From Allocoleopsis franciscana PCC 7113 (GTDB lineage Bacteria > Cyanobacteriota > Cyanobacteriia > Cyanobacteriales > Coleofasciculaceae), in assembly GCF_000317515.1 (NCBI RefSeq), contig NC_019738.1, forward strand, positions 3,126,001 through 3,190,000: DNA of 64,000 nucleotides. The letters run 5' to 3'. The translations under genes and the position numbers were made by a program. Below the pieces are notes generated by a model. The model was not told where the DNA came from, did no database searches, and worked only from the letters and a program-made list of their open reading frames with translations. Each line of letters opens with the position of its first letter. Positions within the stretch are counted from its first letter, which is position 1. Positions 8,555 to 15,976 of the stretch are shown here, piece after piece.

Positions 8555-8830
8555 TTACAGCGGCGACGATTTAAGAAGATTGGTGTTGGGTTCACCTCTT
8601 TTCTTTTCGTCCACAATTCGACTGTAAAGCGCTTCTGATAAGGTTTGTGCTCTGCGTGTGCAGGCTCCCCAATATGGTTGGTGTAAGGCGAATTGTCTCA
8701 AAGGTTGATTGGCAGGGTCGGCTGCTCTCAATTGCTCACTGTGCCAAGATTTGAGCCATTTTTCGGGGGATGAATCCCCATCCTGTATCGAGGCGATTGG
8801 AGTGGACAATCCGTCAACTGGTTGGATCAA
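8555..8830 (-). CDS. Hypothetical protein upstream of hetZ, 91 aa
   Basis: I do not recognise this family. The frame starts with TTG at 8830 (no ATG upstream in frame), without a clear Shine-Dalgarno, so the start is uncertain. The C-terminal half (PLRQFALHQPYWGACTRRAQ, then a helical SEALYSRIVDEKKRG segment) has a conserved, helical, basic look. It ends 24 bases before the HetZ-like gene on the same strand, so it probably heads that operon. Confidence 0.5.
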   Translation of the reverse strand: MIQPVDGLSTPIASIQDGDSSPEKWLKSWHSEQLRAADPANQPLRQFALHQPYWGACTRRAQTLSEALYSRIVDEKKRGEPNTNLLKSSPL

Positions 8831-8947
8831 TCAGTGTTCTGGTTCGTAACGATGAATCTGACGACCTGTAGCCTTTTACACCATTGATTTGATGTTTTCA
8901 GGAATGGTTTCGGCAAAAGGCGGTTAAGATGTTGTTCGCCCAGTCTA

Positions 8948-9436
8948 ATGAGCAGCTTTGGAATGACAGCCGCCGTCAAAATTCAACCGATTGGCTTCAG
9001 CGTTCAGTATCCCAAGACACAGTGGCGTGTCAACTTTGTGGAAGACGCTTCTGGCAAGTATCGATTCTCACTTTCTGGCAGAGACTTTAAATTTGAACCC
9101 CGTGACCGCTATTATTACCCCAGCCACGACGATGCCAAACGAGCCGCCTATTGTTTTCTGGAACTGATGAAGCGATTGGAGCGCTCACGGATGCGCCTCA
9201 GCGTCCTGGCTGAAATTGGTCTACTCAAGTTCCCTGAGGAACTTTACCGCACTTATGAGCTTTGGGTGGTCATTGACCGAACTCGCTATACCTGGGAACT
9301 CACCACCGCTAATGGCTTCTGTGTCAGGTCACAACGTTGGTACAAACACCCTGACACAGCTTTGGCTAAAGCGAAAGCTCACATTGACCGCGAACTAGCT
9401 GTTTCTCAAATCAGAGGGGTTGTCGGCTGGGTTTAG
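8948..9436 (+). CDS. Conserved cyanobacterial hypothetical protein, 162 aa
   Basis: No domain is recognised. The protein is soluble and mixed alpha/beta, rich in aromatic and basic residues, with two similar-looking aromatic blocks (about residues 20-55 and 95-135) each containing a W/R-rich strand followed by a helix with Ala/Lys. The first reads KTQWRVNFVED and the second RYTWELTTANGF, which hints at an internal duplication. It is transcribed divergently from the hetZ cluster, sharing a 117-bp intergenic region. Confidence 0.6.
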   Translation: MSSFGMTAAVKIQPIGFSVQYPKTQWRVNFVEDASGKYRFSLSGRDFKFEPRDRYYYPSHDDAKRAAYCFLELMKRLERSRMRLSVLAEIGLLKFPEELYRTYELWVVIDRTRYTWELTTANGFCVRSQRWYKHPDTALAKAKAHIDRELAVSQIRGVVGWV

Positions 9437-9458
9437 CTATCTATATGTTGACATCTAG

Positions 9459-9620
9459 TCAATGCTCTAGTTTTTTGACAATTTCTAGGGCACATAAAAT
9501 TGTGCCGTGCAGGGACAAGTAGAACCAAAGCTCTAGACGATCTGTGACCAACAGCCAAGTCATGACGACAGGAAAAGCAATCACTAGCATAAAGATGACG
9601 ATGTCAATCCAGCGGTTCAT
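9459..9620 (-). CDS. Small membrane protein, 53 aa
   Basis: The frame starts at ATG 9620 (MNRWIDIVIFMLVIAF) and ends with TGA at 9459. It has two hydrophobic segments, at about residues 5-25 and 31-46, separated by the charged TDRLE turn, and a basic C-terminus (KKLEH). It would be a small helical-hairpin membrane protein. No family is recognised and no clear Shine-Dalgarno is seen, so confidence rests on length, composition and lack of an overlapping gene. Confidence 0.5.
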   Translation of the reverse strand: MNRWIDIVIFMLVIAFPVVMTWLLVTDRLELWFYLSLHGTILCALEIVKKLEH

Positions 9621-9795
9621 AGTTTATTGCAGATTAATGTCTTAATCCCCAGCTTGTAAAAAGCGCCTTTTGCCCTAGGGAGCATTGGGAGTTGAAGTTT
9701 TTTCATTCCATCATTGGAAATGAAATGATCTGTATTTTGGGAAAGTGGTAGCAAGTTGGTCTGGAGGGTAGCGGTCAACTAAATCTGCTTCTATC

Positions 9796-9918
9796 TTAGA
9801 GGCTGTTTCTCAAGAAGTGTAAATGCACGAAACTCAGCCTAATTAACCTGTCTAAAAAGAATCTATCCCATATTAGGCAACATAGACAGCTCATAGGACT
9901 TTAGAAGCAGCCTCTTAA
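9796..9918. mobile_element. Possible MITE-like element
   Basis: Imperfect terminal inverted repeats flank about 120 bp of noncoding DNA: TTAGAGGCTGTTTCTC near 9796-9812 and, inverted, TTTAAGAGGCTGCTTCT at about 9901-9918. The interior has no ORF. The form suits a miniature inverted-repeat element derived from a DNA transposon, but no target duplication is evident and no second copy is seen in this window. Confidence 0.4.
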
Positions 9919-10003
9919 AAGTTATAAGGAAATAATGAAGAACTTATGAAGATATCCTTGGGCAATCAGCTAATACAAATTCTCTCGGTTTCATGCAGGT
10001 TTA

Positions 10004-11050
10004 TTACTCAGCAATAACAGCATCCACCAGCGAATCCCCTCCAAACCGAACGGCATCGGTGCAAGGTAATCCGGTTTCTTCCTGTACCTGTGCGATCGCC
10101 CGTTGGGCGGCTTCCCCATCCAAATGACCCGTATTCAATGCGATCGCCACCACTCTCACCGCCGCAAAGGCCCCCCCTGCCCTCGCCACCGTTTCATACA
10201 GCCCAATCACCTCCGGCAAGGGAGGAATCGGCACATGCTCGTGATTGCGGATATGAGCCTGTCCGGCTCGATGTACTAATACCAATCCCGTTGGCTGGGT
10301 TCCGCGCATCAGAGGTAAGGTTGCCGTTGAACCCGGATGTAACAGCGAACCCTGCCCTTCCACAATCAACAAATCGTAATCATCACCAGCACGCATCACC
10401 AGTTGCTCTACAGCTCCGGCAGCAAAATCTACCCGTATCGCATCTAAAGGAATTCCCTCCCCGGCAATCATCACCCCCGCTTGACCGGTGGCTAAAAACT
10501 TGGAGCGTATGCCTTGAAACCGCGCCGCTCGATGCAACTCCAAACTTGCAGACATCTTGCCCACACTCATATCCGTCCCTACCGTCAATAGGCGCTGACA
10601 GGAAAGCGATCGCGCCTTCCCACTTCCTACAGCTAATCCCTCTGGCTCCCGACGAATATCCCAAATCCATTGATGGGGGCGCAGTAACCCGCGTAACTCA
10701 GCATCAGAGTCCATCTGAGTATGTAACCCATTCACCACCGACAACCCAGCCGCAACCGCTTGCTTCACCTCCTGCCACCAGACATCGGGTAACGCCCCTC
10801 CGGAGGGGGCAATGCCAATCAACAAAACATCCGGTTGATAAACTAAAGCGGAGGTGACTGAATCCACAATCGGCGCATCACAGGAGATACCCGTGAGTTG
10901 AGATAAAGACTCCCCAGCACACTGACTATCAATTACGGCGACAATCGGGGTTTCGCCATAGCGTAAAAACGTCAGTCCTGTTTTCCCATGAGAACCACGA
11001 ATTCCCTCATGGAGCAAAATGGCAACACGATGATTAGGGGTTAGACGCAC
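10004..11050 (-). CDS. DUF1611 family protein, DgcN-like
   Basis: DUF1611 proteins pair an N-terminal alpha/beta domain with a C-terminal P-loop-type domain. The second begins here with LTVGTDMSVGKMSASLEL (about residue 155) followed by VEGQGSLLHPG. The experimentally described relative DgcN works with DgcA in D-glutamate use in marine bacteria, reported as N-acetylation of D-glutamate. The gene overlaps the end of the neighbouring enolase-superfamily gene by 17 bases, so the two are almost surely translated together. That pairing is the main reason for the DgcN-like call; biochemical activity is inferred. Confidence 0.75.
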   Translation of the reverse strand: MRLTPNHRVAILLHEGIRGSHGKTGLTFLRYGETPIVAVIDSQCAGESLSQLTGISCDAPIVDSVTSALVYQPDVLLIGIAPSGGALPDVWWQEVKQAVAAGLSVVNGLHTQMDSDAELRGLLRPHQWIWDIRREPEGLAVGSGKARSLSCQRLLTVGTDMSVGKMSASLELHRAARFQGIRSKFLATGQAGVMIAGEGIPLDAIRVDFAAGAVEQLVMRAGDDYDLLIVEGQGSLLHPGSTATLPLMRGTQPTGLVLVHRAGQAHIRNHEHVPIPPLPEVIGLYETVARAGGAFAAVRVVAIALNTGHLDGEAAQRAIAQVQEETGLPCTDAVRFGGDSLVDAVIAE

Positions 11051-12110
11051 GATATTGCACTCCCAGTCCTGGTAAATCGTTAGGAATCAGACGCCCATCT
11101 TGCACGGTTGCTCCTGTAAAGGGGTCATCCACTAAGTTTAGATGACTGTCTAAATCCAAATAATCCGCTAACGGTGCGAGGTGAGATGCCGCTGTATTAG
11201 CCAGGGTGCTGTCGGAATAGCAACCGAACATCACTTGTAACCCACAAGCCCTTGCGGTATGCACCATCCGCATCGCCTCGGTTAAACCGCCCGACTTCAT
11301 TAATTTGATGTTAATCCCATGCACCCGATCAGCTAACTTGGGGATATCGTGGCTGGTGAAACAACTTTCATCCACAAAAATCGGTAAAGGCGATCGCTCA
11401 TACAATATCGGCAATTGGTTCTCTTCCCCTGCGGCTAGTGGTTGTTCCACATACTTTACCCCCTGACTCGCCAGCCAGTCGCACATTTGTATCGCCGCCT
11501 CCAAACTCCAACCTCCATTAGCATCTACCAAAAGCTGCGCTTGGGGGGCTTCGTCTCGCACCGCCAGCAGCATCTCCCGATCCGCCTCAATTCCTGCTGG
11601 AGAACCGAGTTTGATTTTCAACACCCCTCCACCGGTCAACGGCAGCCAATCGCGCACTCGCTGCCTCGCTCCTTCTGGGGAATTAATCCCAACGGTGACC
11701 GAAATTGGCACAATCCGACGGCGGTTCAATCCCCACTGACGCCATAGGGGCACTCCTGTCAACTTCCCCATCCAATCGTGCAAGGCTAAATCAATCGCCG
11801 CACAAGCGGCAGACGGCACCTCTGTCTCCCTTAACACCTGTTCAATTTTCTGCCGTTCCCACGGGCTAAACGTTTCCAGCCTAGATGCAACCATCTGTAA
11901 GGCTTCCCACAGTTCCTCCGCGCTTTGCCGAACCCCAGAGATACCTGCCTTGTCATCTCCACGGATGGAAAAAGGAGACGCTTCACCCCAGCCTTCGATT
12001 CCTTGCTGCTCTACCCTCAGCCAAATATTGGTGGTTTGGGAGGTTGTTCCCCGGCTGATGGTTAAGGGGAACCGCTTATGTACCGTGAAGGTTTCCAAAA
12101 CAAAATGCAT
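11034..12110 (-). CDS. Enolase-superfamily racemase/epimerase, DgcA-like
   Basis: This 358-residue protein belongs to the mandelate racemase/muconate lactonizing branch, dipeptide epimerase type. Visible motifs are the catalytic KIKLG pair, the metal-binding VDANGG, VEQPL and DESC segments, and the second catalytic lysine in NIKLMKSGG. Relatives epimerise L-Ala-D/L-Glu or, as DgcA, racemise N-acetyl-D-glutamate. I chose the ATG at 12110 (MHFVLETFTVHKRFPL), since the longer upstream frame adds an unrelated hydrophobic stretch lying in the promoter region shared with the Hlip gene. With the overlapping DUF1611 gene it forms a two-gene operon. Confidence 0.8.
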   Translation of the reverse strand: MHFVLETFTVHKRFPLTISRGTTSQTTNIWLRVEQQGIEGWGEASPFSIRGDDKAGISGVRQSAEELWEALQMVASRLETFSPWERQKIEQVLRETEVPSAACAAIDLALHDWMGKLTGVPLWRQWGLNRRRIVPISVTVGINSPEGARQRVRDWLPLTGGGVLKIKLGSPAGIEADREMLLAVRDEAPQAQLLVDANGGWSLEAAIQMCDWLASQGVKYVEQPLAAGEENQLPILYERSPLPIFVDESCFTSHDIPKLADRVHGINIKLMKSGGLTEAMRMVHTARACGLQVMFGCYSDSTLANTAASHLAPLADYLDLDSHLNLVDDPFTGATVQDGRLIPNDLPGLGVQYRASNP

Positions 12111-12135
12111 AATTTTTAGGGTTGTGAGCGTTGTC

Positions 12136-12152
12136 TTTACAAAATTTAATAT
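12136..12152 (+). promoter_or_regulatory. Putative hli promoter with HLR1-like half site
   Basis: TTTACAAA at 12136-12143 matches one half of the RpaB-binding HLR1 motif, and a good -10-like TAATAT lies at 12147-12152. The second HLR1 half is poor. The site is about 60 bases ahead of the Hlip start and lies in the 93-bp divergent spacer with the DgcA-like gene. Confidence 0.35.
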
Positions 12153-12203
12153 GTTTGTTAAGTTAAGTAACAAGAACAAACACAGATAAATCAGGAGATT
12201 GAC

Positions 12204-12416
12204 ATGACCCGTAGTGGAGCTATTGTGGACGAGCAAGGCAAATTGAACAACTTTGCGATTGAACCGAAGATGTATGTGGACGAAAATCCTCGCACTGGCT
12301 TTACATCCTACGCTGAAGTACTCAATGGTCGTCTCGCCATGATTGGGTTTATTTCTTTGCTGGCTTTAGAAGCCATCAGTGGGCAAGGTTTGATTGGATT
12401 GTTGACAACCCTATAA
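12204..12416 (+). CDS. hli: High-light-inducible protein (Hlip, one-helix CAB-like)
   Basis: This 70-residue thylakoid protein has a single chlorophyll-binding helix. The signature ExxNGRxAMxGF lies at residues 38-49, followed by the hydrophobic helix to about residue 60. Hlips bind chlorophyll and carotenoid, dissipate energy, and assist photosystem II assembly under stress. The start ATG at 12204 is preceded by AGGAG at good spacing. A hairpin terminator follows about 160 bases downstream. Family membership is certain; which of the several Hlip paralogues this is cannot be told. Confidence 0.95.
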   Translation: MTRSGAIVDEQGKLNNFAIEPKMYVDENPRTGFTSYAEVLNGRLAMIGFISLLALEAISGQGLIGLLTTL

Positions 12417-12574
12417 ATGATTTGAGAAAAAAATATAATACCCTTCCTACTATTTTGGATGCGATACTTTTAGATTTTGGATTTTAAAAATTTTGGTCGT
12501 AGCCAGTTTTAGAGGGTCGAATGTAAGCCGTCTCAACCCAAATGGGAGCAAGGCGTTAGACTGGGTAAAAAATT

Positions 12575-12608
12575 GAGTCAGGTGATGATTTTCCCTGGCT
12601 CGATTTTT
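12575..12608 (+). terminator. Rho-independent terminator
   Basis: The stem GAGTCAGG / CCTGGCTC (12575-12582 and 12594-12601, one G-T pair) is followed directly by a run of seven T. It fits the end of the hli transcript. Confidence 0.75.
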
Positions 12609-12649
12609 TTGTCACAATTTAAGCATTCTTTGCCAATGATCCATCTAAC

Positions 12650-13225
12650 ATGACTTCTATACAGCCTTGGAAAATTCTCAACTCACAGCTTGTCTTAAAC
12701 AACCCATGGTGTAAAGTCAGGCGAGATGAGGTCGAGTTACCCAGTGGTCAAGTCATTGATGACTTTTTTGTCAATGTTAGACCCGATATCGTTCTCATCC
12801 TTGCAGTAACTCAGCAGCAAGAGATTGTGTTTGTGCGTCAATACCGTCATGGTGTCCAGGATATTTTATTAGAACTTCCTGGCGGTGGCTTTCACCCACA
12901 ACGAGAGACGAGTCTGTCAGCGGCACATCGAGAACTCGAAGAGGAAACCGGATATGTGGCTGAACAAATGAGGCTTCTGGCAACTTTATATGATAATCCG
13001 GTCAAGGATACCAATAAAATTCATTTATTTTTGGCAGAAAATGCCCATCCCTCCAGTATTCAACAGCTCGATGTTACCGAAGAAGTTGAAATTGTCCTAG
13101 TCCCTATTAAAGAGGTTTTAGGCAAAATCTCAACGGGAGAAATTTGCGTTTGTGGCACGGTTACGGCTTTATTTTTAGGGTTAAACGTTCTGGCTTCGTC
13201 GTCCTTTCCTGGTAATAGTCCCTAA
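12650..13225 (+). CDS. Nudix hydrolase, ADP-ribose pyrophosphatase type
   Basis: A perfect Nudix box occupies residues 80-102 (G, E86, R94-E95-L, E98-E99, G101). The preceding strand VFVRQYRHGV and the ELPGGG segment are typical of ADP-ribose/nucleoside-diphosphate-sugar pyrophosphatases, which cleave ADP-ribose to AMP and ribose 5-phosphate. The full length of 191 residues fits. The ATG at 12650 has no obvious Shine-Dalgarno. It ends six bases from the convergent minus-strand DUF6464-like gene. Confidence 0.88.
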   Translation: MTSIQPWKILNSQLVLNNPWCKVRRDEVELPSGQVIDDFFVNVRPDIVLILAVTQQQEIVFVRQYRHGVQDILLELPGGGFHPQRETSLSAAHRELEEETGYVAEQMRLLATLYDNPVKDTNKIHLFLAENAHPSSIQQLDVTEEVEIVLVPIKEVLGKISTGEICVCGTVTALFLGLNVLASSSFPGNSP

Positions 13226-13231
13226 TCGAAA

Positions 13232-13543
13232 TTAATTCTCTAATATTTCTTCTTTGGGTTGATAATGACAACACTGTTCACAGGGACCGGATGGGTTAAT
13301 TGCACATCGGATGTAAGCTGAACGGGCGTTGAATTGGCAGGTAATATCACCAATTAAATAGCCAACACCGTCAAGGTAATATTGATCTGGAGGCAGGTGG
13401 TTTCTGGGTGGTACCCTGACAAAAGACTGTTGCCTCACGGCTAAAAGCCTTGCTTCCATCCGTTCCTTTGCTCTTCGCATCATCCACAGAGAAAGGATTG
13501 GTGGTGTCAAACCCAAGACAAAAATTAAGATGGTATCTAACAT
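13232..13543 (-). CDS. DUF6464-like membrane-anchored protein
   Basis: The 103-residue protein has one N-terminal transmembrane helix (residues 2-20), then a basic segment, and a conserved C-terminal domain with the block GVGYLIGDITCQFNARS and the cysteine-rich ending RCAINPSGPCEQCCHY. Four to five Cys could bind metal or form disulfides. I set the start at ATG 13543 because AAGGAG lies 7 bases upstream; a longer TTG frame would put that ribosome site inside the gene. I recall this as a cyanobacteria-specific family of unknown function. Confidence 0.75.
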   Translation of the reverse strand: MLDTILIFVLGLTPPILSLWMMRRAKERMEARLLAVRQQSFVRVPPRNHLPPDQYYLDGVGYLIGDITCQFNARSAYIRCAINPSGPCEQCCHYQPKEEILEN

Positions 13544-13767
13544 CCTCAATCTCCTTTGGGGCAACTTTGCCTATATTGTTGCTCAGTTACTCAGCAATTG
13601 CGCTAAATCCTTTGCAGCATTTTTGAAGAAGTAGTAAAGCCTTGCTTTTCGCTGTAAGTTTTTAGTACGAGTCAAGGAGTCCGGTTTTAATCACGTTAAG
13701 GAGCCAAAGACTCCCGTACTACTTGTATTATCGACAAAAATAAGGATACACCTGACATCTTGCACCT

Positions 13768-13959
13768 TTGTCAGTAAGCCTCCACACTGCCAAGAAATTA
13801 ATTTCTACAGCGAGTAGCTCAAGTCCATTGAAATGGACTGAAACTCAAATCCTGTCGTATGAAGACGAATGCGAGCTATTAGACAGCGGTTTTAACCACT
13901 GGCGGTTGTTGCAACTGATGCAAGAGCTCAAATACACCCGATTTCACAGACGCGAGTAG
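13768..13959 (+). CDS. Small hypothetical protein, up to 63 aa
   Basis: No ATG start exists; the frame can begin at TTG 13768 or at the TTG before KWTETQIL (about 43 residues). The C-terminal part (DECELLDSGFNHWRLLQLM, ending ELKYTRFHRRE) is helical and basic. A diverged copy with a nonsense codon lies at 6156-6232, which shows it belongs to a small duplicated family. It may itself be a remnant. Confidence 0.4.
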   Translation: MSVSLHTAKKLISTASSSSPLKWTETQILSYEDECELLDSGFNHWRLLQLMQELKYTRFHRRE

Positions 13960-14010
13960 GAAATCACCGAAGTCGTTAGCTACGGGCAGTCGTTCATCAT
14001 ATAAATCACA

Positions 14011-14039
14011 AAGGGCAAGGATAACGACACCTTGCCCTT
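14011..14039. terminator. Bidirectional hairpin terminator
   Basis: A perfect 10-bp stem AAGGGCAAGG / CCTTGCCCTT with a 9-nt loop lies between the convergent small ORF and speD. T-tracts on either side are weak. Confidence 0.6.
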
Positions 14040-14075
14040 AATTACTGCTTCATTATTCAGTCACGAAGTCACAGA

Positions 14076-14474
14076 TTACCCAATCGTCTGGTAAGCAAGA
14101 TCTTCCAATCGCCCATTGCTGTGTGCGGCTGTATCAAAGCCACGGGGGATTTCTCTCTGCCTGACTTGCTTGGCTTTCAGCGCTGTTTGTAGAAGTTTCA
14201 TTGCCTCCGCTGGCTTGCCACGACCGCAAAAGAATAAATCAGCTGCAAAATAGCCGTGTTCAGGCCAAGTGTGGATAGCGATATGAGACTCTGCCAATGT
14301 TGCCGTTGCTGTCACTCCGTGGGGACTAAACTGGTGTACACACAAATCGATAAGGGTAGCTTCTCCAGCTTCAATTGCATCCATAATGGCGCGGCGAATT
14401 CCCTCAGGGTCATTGAGAAGGTCTTCCGGTGCTCCCCATGCGTCAACGACCAGATGAGTTCCCACTTGTTTCAT
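14076..14474 (-). CDS. speD: S-adenosylmethionine decarboxylase proenzyme
   Basis: SpeD makes decarboxylated S-adenosylmethionine, the aminopropyl donor for spermidine synthesis. It is a self-cleaving, pyruvoyl-dependent enzyme. At 132 residues this is the short bacterial form. The cleavage site Glu62-Ser63 sits within LAESHIAIHTWPEHGYFA; Ser63 becomes the pyruvoyl group, and the downstream LFFCG cysteine is the catalytic Cys of the family. The start ATG at 14474 gives the standard N-terminus MKQVGTHLVVDAWG. Monocistronic, with a hairpin terminator downstream. Confidence 0.96.
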   Translation of the reverse strand: MKQVGTHLVVDAWGAPEDLLNDPEGIRRAIMDAIEAGEATLIDLCVHQFSPHGVTATATLAESHIAIHTWPEHGYFAADLFFCGRGKPAEAMKLLQTALKAKQVRQREIPRGFDTAAHSNGRLEDLAYQTIG

Positions 14475-14767
14475 TCTTATTTTCGTACTCCACCCGATAA
14501 GGTCTCAAAGATTTCATTTATAGCACATTCCCTAACTCAGAACAACAAGAGGGCAAGTGCAAAGATTATTAAAGAACTTGACATTAACAGCATGACTCCT
14601 TGTAATAAAATAACTAAGATAAAGTTTGGCAGCCTGTCAAGAGTCTCAAGAAGAATTTTGAGCAAATAGCCCTCAAGAGGGTGTGTTCGATTTGACCCCA
14701 GCGATGTCAAAATTGTAGGCATCAGCTCCAGTCGCATACACGCTCTTGAGGTGGCACTTGACAATCA
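14475..14767. other. Intergenic region upstream of speD
   Basis: This divergent spacer lies between speD and the 114-aa hypothetical. A 75-codon minus-strand frame exists here but has no ribosome site and odd, very hydrophobic composition; I do not call it a gene. No clear operator was found. Confidence 0.4.
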
Positions 14768-15112
14768 ATGGACTACAAAACAGCCCGTAGCTTTCTAATT
14801 CACCAGGGAACGTCCTCTGACTCCAATACTGATGCTTTCCTCATGCGTCTAAAGCAGAGAAAGCCACCCATTCCGGGCCAGGTGACGACTATTTTGTTAG
14901 CCCTAAAAGTTGTGTTTGAGGGTCTACGAACCGCTTCCGCCCTTGACCGGGAACTTGTTTACTCCCTTTATCTATTATCGTTTGAAGGACGACAGCATTT
15001 TGAGGCTGGAATTCAGGCTGGGGTTGACTGGCCACCTCTACTCAAAGAAGATTTGAAGCGAATTTCAAGAGCGGTCAAGAGTATTTTTGCGGGTGTTTGG
15101 CATAGTGATTGA
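14768..15112 (+). CDS. Conserved cyanobacterial hypothetical protein, 114 aa
   Basis: The protein is helical and soluble. The blocks TARSFLIHQG, RKPPIPGQVTTILLALKVVFEGL and LDRELVYSLYLLSFEGRQHF are conserved in a cyanobacterial family that I recall being mislabelled dethiobiotin synthetase in some genomes; it has no P-loop and is far too short for that enzyme. Function unknown. The start ATG at 14768 has no strong Shine-Dalgarno. Confidence 0.7.
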   Translation: MDYKTARSFLIHQGTSSDSNTDAFLMRLKQRKPPIPGQVTTILLALKVVFEGLRTASALDRELVYSLYLLSFEGRQHFEAGIQAGVDWPPLLKEDLKRISRAVKSIFAGVWHSD

Positions 15113-15114
15113 CA

Positions 15115-15137
15115 CTCCCCCCTTTAGAAAAGGGGGG
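15115..15137. repeat. Hairpin of an IS200/IS605-like right end
   Basis: CCCCCCTTTAGAAAAGGGGGG forms a strong stem overlapping the tnpB remnant's stop codon. IS200/IS605 elements carry subterminal hairpins just beyond tnpB, so this is plausibly the old right end. Confidence 0.5.
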
Positions 15138-15282
15138 ATTCTTGGGTCAGTGGGGAGCCAACGCTTAACCCCTCTCCAAGCATCTTGACCGTAGGTCCTA
15201 CGGCTGCAAGTCCACGTTGCATCACTACCATTGCAGCAGCGGTGTCGCGGTCAGTCTCGTAAAGTTGGGTCAGATGAAAACG
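15124..15282 (-). pseudogene. C-terminal remnant of a TnpB-type transposase
   Basis: On the minus strand the frame reads ETDRDTAAAMVVMQRGLAAV followed by GPTVKMLGEG and ends SVGSPLTQESPLF-stop. TDRD-x-AAA carries the third RuvC aspartate of TnpB, and the tail is the usual cyanobacterial IS200/IS605 TnpB ending. Everything upstream of about 15282 is gone, including the other RuvC residues, so the gene is dead. The zinc-finger cysteines that precede TDRD in TnpB are also lost or mutated. Confidence 0.75.
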
Positions 15283-15316
15283 GCTTTAAGATCGGTTCGC
15301 CTCAGTCTTTTGCCGC

Positions 15317-15976
15317 TTAGCGAGCACGCACTTCGGTTTCTATCTTTTTGAGGTCTTCTTTAAGAAATACCGTAATTTGCCCGTTGAAAGCCTTACCACT
15401 TTCGGTATTGGTAATCTCCAGCCAATAAGCGAAACGATCTCCTAAGCGGAGTTCGCCTTGCTGTTGCTCTAATAACGGGCGATTCTGTCGCCGTGCTAAA
15501 TCTATGGTTGCGGGGACGGGATAATCGTAAATGAGTTGAGCGCGTTCGTAATCTTCATAAATGGTCGGGCCATAAATTACCCGTAGCGATTCCCTCAACC
15601 GCTCAAGGGTTACGCCGTTAATCATGTCATAGAAAGTCATGCGCTCACTGCGGATGGTACCTTGGTCTTTCGCCAGCGTGAAGCGACCGGGAGGCAGTAC
15701 AGAGGCTTGGAAGGTAAATCGCTGGGCGGGGGTGCTGCTTCTGGTCACCCGCAACCCATTTCCAATAGCCGGTCGTAGAGTTGGGTTGGCGTTAATCCAG
15801 GCGACAACCGCTTCTGTTCTTTGACCGGGTAGGGCGTTGGCAATAGAAGGAAAAAGCACAAGGAAAACGGTAAGCGGGAACAGGAGTTTAGTCCTTCGGC
15901 TTTGTGGAGGATTTGCCTTTCCCCATCCCAATTCCCAACTCCCAAATCGATTGACGTTTGACTTTTGAGTGAACAT
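15317..15976 (-). CDS. Secreted or periplasmic hypothetical protein
   Basis: The 219-residue protein has a long signal region: a basic stretch (SRRTKLL) and hydrophobic core at about residues 30-46 with cleavage probably after ANA. The mature part has no recognised domain; repeated basic/acidic strands and a C-terminal helix (FLKEDLKKIETEVRAR) are visible. Its ATG at 15976 overlaps the alcohol dehydrogenase stop as TGATG, so the two are translationally coupled. Function unknown. Confidence 0.7.
   Translation of the reverse strand: MFTQKSNVNRFGSWELGWGKANPPQSRRTKLLFPLTVFLVLFPSIANALPGQRTEAVVAWINANPTLRPAIGNGLRVTRSSTPAQRFTFQASVLPPGRFTLAKDQGTIRSERMTFYDMINGVTLERLRESLRVIYGPTIYEDYERAQLIYDYPVPATIDLARRQNRPLLEQQQGELRLGDRFAYWLEITNTESGKAFNGQITVFLKEDLKKIETEVRAR

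Noticed and set aside
10090-10857. 255-codon plus-strand open frame
   Set aside because: Lies wholly antisense to the DUF1611 gene, is Pro/Ser/His-rich as expected of a shadow frame, and has no ribosome site.
14537-14764. 75-codon minus-strand hydrophobic frame
   Set aside because: Lies in the speD promoter region, no Shine-Dalgarno, composition arises from A/T-rich DNA.
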